A stretch of DNA of 64,000 nucleotides from Heliocidaris erythrogramma. Lineage: Eukaryota > Echinodermata > Echinoidea > Camarodonta > Echinometridae. The stretch is taken from assembly GCA_025617745.1 (NCBI GenBank), contig CM046857.1, positions 25,079,761 to 25,143,760 on the forward strand, in the 5' to 3' direction. The notes beneath the pieces were generated by a model. That model did not search any database, had not been told where the DNA came from, and worked only from the letters and a program-made list of their open reading frames with translations. Positions 13,701 through 24,269 of this stretch are shown piece after piece. Positions within the stretch are counted from its first letter, which is position 1, and every line of letters begins with the position of its first letter. Position numbers and translations under genes: made by a program.

Positions 13701-16700
13701 AACTGCATATAGACACATGTAATGCACTTTTTTCATACATATAGTTGGCTAAGCATTTGCTATAGGAAATACCTGTAATTACCATCATCTTAAGTGGGGA
13801 GGGGGAGGGGGGGGGGATTCTTTTATACTTGTCAGCCTGTGAAGTTTTGTCTGCAGTGATCTTGGGGAAAAATCTTGATGTGATTTAAGATTTAAAGATA
13901 AAGTTGAGTTCTTGGTCATGGGGAAAGAAACTGTCTCAAAGCAATTTGGAAAGGTTGAATATATAGCAAATAAGAATTGGGGTATGCTGTAAGGTTTTGG
14001 AATCACCAAAATGATAAGAAATCGACTCAATCCTGCAAAGGGTCACATGCACTGCACACAGAAATGGGTATACGTGCAAATGTTCAGCCCGAACATTTCA
14101 GCTGTTTCTTGTCATATTTTGAATGTGAGGGCATTTTGAAGAGCAATCCTTTTTCAGGGGACATATCTACTATGATAATCTTCCAAACTAACATAAAAAG
14201 AATGAGAAAGCTCACAAATTATTTGTTTACCTTGTTTCCCAGAACTCAAGCGTCCCTTTAAGCTTATTTTCATGGGCTTTTTCTACTGCCTAGAAAGATA
14301 TGTCTATATGTATATAGGTATATCAGATTTGATCATATACTGAAAACAACTTTTACTTATTTGGGACAAGACATTCATCAGGATTTACAAATATCTAGGT
14401 ACATGTACATGTACCATGAATACCTGCTCATGTATACTATGCTTCAGTAGATTCCGGTGATGGAAAATACCAACTGAAATGTTGGAAAAGGGGTGGGAGA
14501 CTAATCCATTTGTCACGTTTCATGCATACACATATATATCCTCAGGTAATAGCTTTGTATAAAACACATATATATCGATGTGTTATTGTGATGAAAATGT
14601 GGGGCGTCGACATTTGCTCCTGCGACATTTGCTCCACAGTCTCAAAAGGTCAAAGGTAAAGGTCAAAGGTTAAGGTCAAGGTCAAGGTCATGATTTGTGT
14701 TTTTTGGTCAGGACAGTGTGAAGATTAGGATTAGGGTTAGGGTTAGGGTTAGGTTTAGGTTTAGGTTTAGGATTACAGAGGCGAAGATATACTGGAGCAA
14801 TTGTCGCAGGAGCAAATGTCATACATCCGAAAATGTCACTGATTTGTAATTGAAAATTTAGAATTTTGTCACATTTATGCAGCAATCACATGTTGCTGTT
14901 GTTATCAATATAAATTCTTGTTCATTATTTACCTAATGGAAGACCATGTCTCATTAAGTACTGTTCTAACAGAGGCCATAAACCCCTTATAGGGTCCTAA
15001 TCACCCAATATATTTTGCTGTTTGTTCTTTCACACTAGATTTTAAAGAAAATTAAAATTTTTATTTGAGAGCCGATTGATCATACATGGGTCTGTAATCC
15101 CCCCCCCCCTTTTTGATGATCAGATTGATTATATTCTAGATGATAAAGCTGGAACTATGACATTTCAGAATGCATGAAAATTCACTGCAAAATATGCAAT
15201 ATTCCATTTCACTTATGATCTTGCCTCGTACACTCATCTTCCTTTATGCTGATGTACAGTGTACATGCACTACTGATCTGTCGTTGCCTTCATTTTAAAG
15301 TTTTGCGACCGTTTGCCTGATTAGATCATGGAGACTTTAGCCAGCTATGATACAAGTCACTGAGTTAAAGTACTAGATAAATGTATTCCATCGTGTCATT
15401 TTTTTCTTATTTGTTTCATTTTTTAAAAATTTGTCATGCAATTAAAAATACATACATGTATCTGGATTATATGAAACATATACATTTGTAAGTCATCGCA
15501 CTCTGAACTTTTTTTCTTATTACTAAAAATGACCGTTGATTATTTTGATTTTTTGTCATTTTTCATTTTATTATTCTTATTAGTTATTATTGTGGTTTTT
15601 GTCAGCACCAGTTTCAGTAGTATCATTATAGATTATTGGTAATGATGATTGCAGTAATAATGAAATAAAGTTTGTTGTCATCATCCTTCTTTTCCTCCTT
15701 CATCATCTACCTCTTATTATACCCCCGCCAAACAAAGTTTGAAGGGGGTATATAGGAATCAGTCAACAGTTGGGCGGTCGGGCGGTCGGTCGGTCGGTCC
15801 GTTGCAAATCTTGCGGATCGAACTACTTTCTCAGTTTTCGACCAAAGCTCATGAAATTTGGTACACACATTGGTCTTACTGGAAAGATGTGCAAGACATA
15901 TTTTTGGGGATGTGTCGGAGCTGTGTTGCCATGGTAACAGAAAATCAAGGAAATTATGCCATATCATATACTGTTTTCAATGCATGTTTTCGCCAAGTGC
16001 CCTAATTTTTGGATAAGGCTGTTGTCACGGGGCGGGGGTATTAATCATCTTCAATGATATTTCTAGTTATTTTTCTTTTTCTCCTGTTTTTTCTTCTTCT
16101 TTTTTTTTTCTTCTTCTTCTTCCTCTTCTTCTATGAAGTTTGGAGTTTGAAGTTTTATTTGTTCCGCTTTTTATATCAAAACAATTTTTACAAAAACAAT
16201 TTTACAAGCATATTTGTCCATTTCAAAACAGGGGTAAAAAAACTCAAATCAAGTACAATGTACCGTAAATAGGTAGAAAGTTTGAGAGATATATGAACGA
16301 CTTCTTCTTCTGCATTGTTTTGTTCTTGGTTGTCTTCTTTTTCTTCTTCTTTTTCTTCTCCTTCTTCTTTTTTTCTTCTTCTCCTTCTTTTTTTCCTCTT
16401 CCTCCTCCTTCTCCTTCTCTTTTTCATTTTCCTTCTCCTCCTCCTCTTTCTCCTTCTCCTCTTTGGCATATCCAATACAATGCAATTTTGTTATTACACA
16501 ATTTGCATAGAACCCAGCTCGAGTAATAACAAGTTTAGTATTCAATAGCTTGATAGCAATCTATTTTTTTTTTGGTTTTACACCGTATTGATATGCATAA
16601 TCATCATTGATAGTCATTGATTTATCTTTAATATTTCTCTTCCTATTATTACATAACCAGGGATGAATTCAGAGGTGATCTATGCCCTGCATGCAGTAGG

Positions 16701-19700
16701 GGCGGAGCGTTGCCCCCCTGGGACCAGGGGATGCCAGGGAGGGTGCAAACATGGGGGTCAGAACAACGGCATGGCCCCCAAGAACAGCATGGATCAGGTT
16801 GATGCAGGAGCTCAAGGTTTGTTCCAGTTCCTAGGCTGACTCATGATTTTAGCCCTGGTGATATATGTCTAATCCTGATCTTTGCTTCTTCAGTAGTGTC
16901 ACTGTATTCTATGCGACAGAAACCAAAGAGATGTTTTGTTTTTTTATGAAAAACATGTTGTATTGAATGAGTTAGAGGAACTTGCAATCCTGAATTCTGG
17001 TTGCCACAGAAACCAAATTTTCACAGAAAAGTAGCAAAGTTAAAATCTACGGTAATATTGTAGCAGATTTAAAATAGCTTAGTCAGGGGCAACTGTAGAT
17101 TAAAAATTGAGATACATGTACATGTACATACATCTCATCCTGACCTCTTGGACATTTGTTTTATCATAAACTAATACTCCTTTCAGTGGTTGTCCTTACA
17201 ACAAATTTTAATTCGATTGTTTGAACAAATTTTGCTAGTTCGAATAAGCCATGTACTGTACTTAGAATAATTCAGAATGAATATAAACCAGTTTCTTGTG
17301 AAATGACGCTTTCTTATCAGTGCCGGATCCAGGAAATTGAAATAGGGGGGGGGGGGCGGGTGTGGTTGGGGTGTATCCCCCCTCCTATGGTAAAAATCAC
17401 AAAACAGAAAACTTAAAGGGGGGGCGCCCCTGCCTGGATCTGCCACTGCTTATTAGTGATAACATAGTGACTCTGATTTAATGTTAACCCATTGCCTATG
17501 GGAACTGGATGGTTTGTATGTAATCCAATGTAAATGAGAGGATTCAGTAGTCAGTGGGTTAAATCAATGACAGTTATTTTGTTGTATCATTTAGTTTACA
17601 ACAAATACCTCACCCAGTGCATATCAGAGATGTGCATAGCAGCCCCGATGGGCAGGCAAGGAAAGGACGCCACCGACAGTCCCATGGACACGAGCGATGG
17701 TGCAACCGATCCTTCACAGCGACGGTCGCAGGATACGGTGCTGTGTTTGGATGGCGGGGGCATCAAGGGTCTGATCTTGACGCAGATGCTGGCTGCCCTG
17801 GAGAAGTCTTCGGGGAAGAAGATCGTGGAGATGTTTGATTGGATCGTAGGGACCAGCACGGGAGGCATCTTGGCCTTGGCTCTGTCACAGGGTAAATGCA
17901 TCTTACTAGAATTAAAGAAGGCAATTTGATTGTGAAAGAAACTGTATGGAAGCAATTGGGAAAGGTTGATCATGTCTGAATAAGGATTGGTGTATACTGT
18001 GAGATTTTGAAATCATCAAAATAAGAAAGCAACCTAAAGTCACTCAAAAGCACATGCATCGCACACAGAAATGGGTATATGGGACTGCACACAGATGTGG
18101 CGTGAATGTTCGGCCCGAACACTTCAGCTATTTTTCGTCATATTTTGAATATAAGGGCATTTGAAAAGAAAGTTCACAAATTATTTTTCACCTTTCCCAG
18201 AACTCAACTTTCCCTTTAAATACTCTGAAGCCAGAAACGTTTGCAACATTAAAATTATTAGGCCCATTAACGACAACACGTTACTTGGCTTGAAACTGTT
18301 GCCAATTGCAAAATTTAGTGTTATGATTCCATTATTCAGTGGCATGCATGTACAGGTAACTCACAAATCTGGATCATCACTTCCAAAACTGGCTGAAGTT
18401 TCTCTCTTTTTGCAGTCTGAAGTGTAGCTTTATCTATGCTTTTTTATTTTTTTTTATTTATGTTTTTATTGAAACAATGGATAACATATGTACAAAGAAA
18501 TAAATATGAGCATAATAAAAAAAAAAGTAGAAGAAGAAGAAAAAAAAACAAAAACAAAAAAAAAAACAAAAAAAGAGGTACTGTCACTGAACATAGCTGA
18601 ATACATGGTATACTACACTGGTGTCATGGCTTACAGGGAAAATACAGACTCTAGCATCATATAGCAAATACAAACTTTTGAAAATGTAGTCTCATCTTAT
18701 TATTCTTGAGAGCTATCAGGTATTCTGATTTATATTTAATCTTAAAAAATGACAAAGCAGATTGAAAGTTTGGTTTTTCCTTTCTGAATTTACAACGATA
18801 AATATAAAAACGTGTGCACAAAAGAAAGAAGTTTATACATAAATAATTTTGTTGGTCTTTGCTACAACCAAAAAGTCTTTGAAAGGATGAGAGTTGTACC
18901 CGTGTCCCTAATTTCGAACTCAAAAGTTTTTCCAAACATTTCCAAAGAGGATTTACAACTACGCATTCAACCATAAAATGCTGAATAGAGTCATTTGATT
19001 GATTACAGAGACTGCATAATTCAGTGTCAGACCTCTTAATTTTATGCAGAAAATCGTTAGTGGCTATAGCCTTATGGAAAGTTTTAACATAAAAAGACCT
19101 TAGTTGGGTTTCAATTGTGCACTTGAGATTATTCCTGTGGACCAACGTCCATTCTTCATCATTTAAATCTATACCAAAAATGTCATTCCACCTTCTGCTT
19201 CTATCCTTGGGTAACAGTTGGTCCTTAAAGATTGAATAAGAAAATTTAGAGAGACTATTACAAGTGAATAACTTACTAACCACTAAAACATATGGGTCCC
19301 TTGAGTCACTGGACCACGTTCCAAACAAAGGGATAGACTTGATAAGGAAAGAATACTTCCTTCTATCACGAATTGAAATATTAAATTCCAATACCAATTC
19401 AAAAAACTCCTTAAAGCGATTACCATCAAACATCAAATCCTGTACTGTTTTAATACCTTTATCATACCACTCCGAATAGTAAAAATATTTCTTTGTTTTC
19501 AAACAAATATTCTTATTAAACCACAACACATCCATTTTGTGCATCTCTCTTAAATTCATGTTGGCCAACAATCTACTTCTAAACACATACCAGACCTTAA
19601 TGGTTTCCCCCAGCTGGAAATTTACATTCTTTAAAAGATTGTCAGGAGCACTTGCTCTAAATAAAATGAAAGGGTCTGTATGGAAATCAGTGAGACTTTT

Positions 19701-22700
19701 CATTTCAATTTGTTTCCAATCACTTTTAAAATCTTCATTCAACATGTGTCTTGACCAAACCAACTTTTGGGCCAGGGCAAATGATCTGATATCTAACATT
19801 TTCAAGCCACATTGGTCATATTCATTGTACAAATATTTTATATTATATTTTATCCTATCATTGCCGCCTGACCAAATGAATTTAAAAAAAGAATATTCAA
19901 GCTTTTTGAAAAACTTTTCAGGAATATGAATACACAGAGTAGTAAATAAGAACAACAGTTTGGGCAATACAAGAGTTTTCACAACAGTTATCTTCCCTAT
20001 AAGGGACAATGATCTTGAACGCCAGCAATTCAAGGTCTGTTCGATATTCCCCAATCTCTGATTATAATTCAGTTCAAAAAGCAAATTTAAGTCCAAAGAA
20101 AACTTTATTCCCAAACAAGAAAAAGTTGAATTGTTCCAAACCAGTCCCTTTTCACTAAAAGGTTTTTCTCTGGATTTTTTTAGAGATCCCAACCAAATCC
20201 CTTCACTTTTCAATATATTAACCTTACAACCAGAGAGCTTTATCTATGCTTATTTTTCCTGACTCACTTTAAGAGTTTCAAAATGTTGACACAGTTAGAT
20301 TTTTGAAAAATATGATTTGCTCTTTGCTTCTTGTAGCCAAAATGTGCCTACTTTAATATATCCCCTTGGTTTGCTTTTGTGTCAAGTCATGTTATGTCTT
20401 GTTTCCATAGTTCCTTGTGGAAATATGTCGGAAATTATTTCAAATGAGAAAAATCCTGACATACAGTCCATAAGAACCTGGTATGTCATGTACAGTATTA
20501 CATCTATGTGGTTTCTCTTTGATACGAGACCCAGTTGCTGGTCTTTAACGGAGGTGGCTGCAGTTACAAGTGACCAGCTATCTTGGAAGCTGTACATAGC
20601 TATCATGGACAATGTCTTCATCAACTCAAGGCTGCTGCCACTTTGTGTATTAATAGAGCTTTATTACGGTAGCTGATCTTTCTTTGAAGATGGCTTTGGT
20701 TACAAGGATCTGGGTATCTTTCTTTCCTATGCAGGGTTTACCGTAGAGGAATGCAGGAAGCTGTACATGGCTCTCAAGGACGAGGTATTCACCGGCTCGA
20801 GACCATACAACTCAGACAAGTTTGAGTCCTTCCTTCAGGAGACCTTTGGGGCAGAGACTACCATGGATAAATACAAGTACCCAAGGTATAATGCAGCAGG
20901 GATACTTGGGATTATTGGTGCACATTAGAAAAGTTTTTCTTTTGGTTCATGATTTTGTCTGGAACTTAAATTCCCCAAAACATTAACTGGAAAGGTATTC
21001 ACATATTTATGCATGGATAGTGTACAGGATGTAAAGAATTCAGGAAAGAATTGCCCATATGTATATCACAGTATGATATTAGTTGTGATTCATGAGATTA
21101 GATAGCATTTATAAACCATTCCTCAGTGATGGAATGATGTCTTGACCAGATGAAACTTTTTGTGAAATCAAGCAAACATTTGATTTGATTTGCATCACTG
21201 TTTCCATGTGCAGTACGTAGGTCATAATTCGCTGACACCAGACTTGGTGGAAAGCACTGGAAATATTAATAGGTGTACAAGTCTGGTACACCGCAAATCC
21301 TGCTGTCCAGCCAAGAAATATCCCCCCCGGTCTCTAAGAGAGTCTTCGGGTGAGATAATGACTTTTACCATATGGGCGATGAGTGGAAAATGCAGAGCAT
21401 TGCATTATATGTATGGCCTGTTTAATAGTCATAAAACTGTAGTCCACTCTGGGTGATTGACAACACCTGTTTTGGGTAAACATCCGAATGCTGTCAAATT
21501 CCCTGTAGGAACCAAGATTATGTGACTGTAAATGGTGCGTGTACACATTTTATGATTTTTTTTTTGGACAGGTGCAGTAAAAAATTAATATTCTTGGAAA
21601 AAAAACTGCATGTAAGTGATACAAAATTGGATATATTAACCCCCCCCCCCCCCTCCCCCCAAAAAAAAAACTAATAATAATTTTTCCTATCATTTCATAT
21701 TTCTTTCTCTATTCTATCATGGGATGTTTTTCCCCATTTGCAGAATCCTTGTATCTGGGACGCTAGGTGATAGAAGCCCTCCAGCTCTCCATCTCTTCCG
21801 TAACTATGAGGCCCCCGAGACATCATCGGCATGGATCGCAGCCAATCAGGAACCTTTCCAGCCGGTTTTAAAACCATCGGGTTAGTTTTAGGATACATTG
21901 TAGGACTTTACAGCATGTACCTATTGTAGGTCAAACGGATCTGAGCGACCTTGTCACCAGGGACATTTTGGACTCGTACGGAATATTGTGGCTGAGTTAG
22001 CTAAGAGAGCTGAATTTGAAGGCAAATACTCTTGTGAATTTTTTCATTGAGTATGTCTTTCAAACAAAAGTTTTCAAAATTATTTATAGATTATAAAACA
22101 AAAAACAAACTAAAAAGTAATGTTGAACATTTCAAGAATTAAACTTCTACATAACATGAAATTTGAGTCATTTTAGAGGTCCAATGTGTAGCTTGCACTT
22201 CAATTCTTGAAAGCTAATCACCGACAGTGCCAAGTGTGTCCTAGTGGCGAGCCAGTTCGACCACAGTCAAAAGATTATTATGATGTTCAGCTTTTAGTAT
22301 TAAATTGAGTAATGGCTCAGAACTACTTTAATTTTAATATAGATGATGTGATTTTATGATATTCATGACAACTGCTGGTAGAATGACACACACAGTCAGG
22401 TATCTATCTCTATGTCTTCTTACATGTATGTGTTTTATGTTGACTCTTTGCCCCTCTTTCATCAGTCTCCTGGAACAAACACATCTCATCATTACCTGCT
22501 TCTGTGTGTCTACCTCCTTTTGTCCTCATTCTTTACTCTTTCTTTTTCCTCTCTCTATGGACCTGTCCCTTCTCCCTAATCTCTTTGATATTTTCCATCT
22601 TCCTCCTTCTCTTTCCCCATTCTGTATCTATAAGCCATTTCGTAATTAGCACATGGTACAGATGACCCTGAATGACCCCAATTGGTACGCGCACGCTCAT

Positions 22701-24237
22701 CTGTTTTGGTGGACGCGTAACTTGTTTAACAAGTAAAATCATACTGGTGTGCGCGTCATGGTGAGCACACTGTGAAAGCGTATAAAGGTAAATGGTACGT
22801 GATACAAATGACCTTTATCTGCACATGAGTAAATTGTTACTGTAGTTTATACGAACTGGCTTATTCTTTTTCTTCCCTGTTCTTTTAATCCATGAAGCAG
22901 GGCCCCACTCTACCCTTTTCTGCAGTGGTGCGGATTGAAAGTCTATTAGGCTCTTTGCACTTTTGCTTAGTCCTGTACTAACGGTGGGACTATATCCTTG
23001 TTTAGCCCGATAGTACGGGACTAAGCTTAGCTCACTTTCTGTTCACATTGCATTATACCAAAGAGCGCTAACTCCACGATAGTACAGGATTATTTTAGCC
23101 CTAGAAAAAAGCATGGTTGGCCCCACCAAAGGTGGGCCTAAATGTTAAAAGTTTGGGCTAATATGAGAACAGCAAAAACATAGTCTGGGGTTAAGGATTG
23201 TCCAAGATTAAGAAAAAAATCAAGTGTAAAAAGCCTATTAGGATTTGTATGCATGTAAAAATTGTGAAATTTGGGGATTCAGTACTTCAGATTTTAGGAG
23301 CATAATGTGTTCCAAGCATCCGTTAGTGATGAGCCCTGCAGAAAGCTCCTTAAACCCTTACTGAGGTTATTGATCTCCTTTTTTTTCTCTCTTTCTTGGT
23401 AGAGCAACTGATGTGGAGAGCTGCTAGGTCAAGCGGTGCTGCACCCACATACTTCAGACCTATGGGTCGATTCTTGGACGGCGGTCTCATTGCCAACAAC
23501 CCAACCTTAGATGCATTGACAGAGATTCAAGAGTATTACATGTATAAGAAATCACAGGTACATTTGCTTTCATGGTTTTCTAAAGTAAAATGATGATGTA
23601 AATAGATCAAATTTTTTCTTGCCCCAAGTCAAGATACATGACTGACTGTATAAGGCAAGTTGTTGTCAATATTCATAAACAGTGTACTTGTAGGTGATAG
23701 TGTATTCCCAGAGCGGTCAGCATTAAAGATGATTTTAATTATTTTGATGCTGCAAACATGAAAGTATTATTAATTCTTAACTGGTATTGGTTTCAGTGTT
23801 ATGCTCTTATGAATACAGCATTATTTTGTTTTACCTTTTTTGAGAGAGAGAAGTGGACACATTATGCATTTCCTGCCATTCTTTGTTTTTATTTCTTCTT
23901 TCAAAATACTGTCCATGTTTTATGTCAAGTATAGCCTTCTTTCATTTGTAAAAGCTTTTCAGATACACAAGGTAACTTTATACCACAACTCCATCTCACA
24001 TGTACATGTACCTTCATTTACCTGTAAAATTCCTGTTTTGCAACAATAACCACTGACACGTTTTCTCTCTTTCTCTATACCCCTTCCCACTGTTACCCTC
24101 CCTAACCCTCTCTCTTTCTCTCTCCCTCTCTCTGTTTGTTTTCTCTCCCTATCTTTCTCTTTTTCTCTCTGTTCCTTTTTTCCCCTCTCTTTGTTCCTTT
24201 TTTCCCCTCTCTTTGTTCCTTTTCTCCCCTCTCTCTT

Positions 24238-24269
<32 letters not shown>

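Noticed and set aside
14724..14774. True telomere or chromosome end
   Set aside because: The TTAGGG-like run is short, imperfect and enclosed in an inverted-repeat element, with gene sequence on both sides.
16188..16548. Overlapping Lys/Glu/Arg-rich and Phe/Ser-rich open frames
   Set aside because: They are translations of (TTC/CTT)n repeats on both strands, with no start context or family signal.
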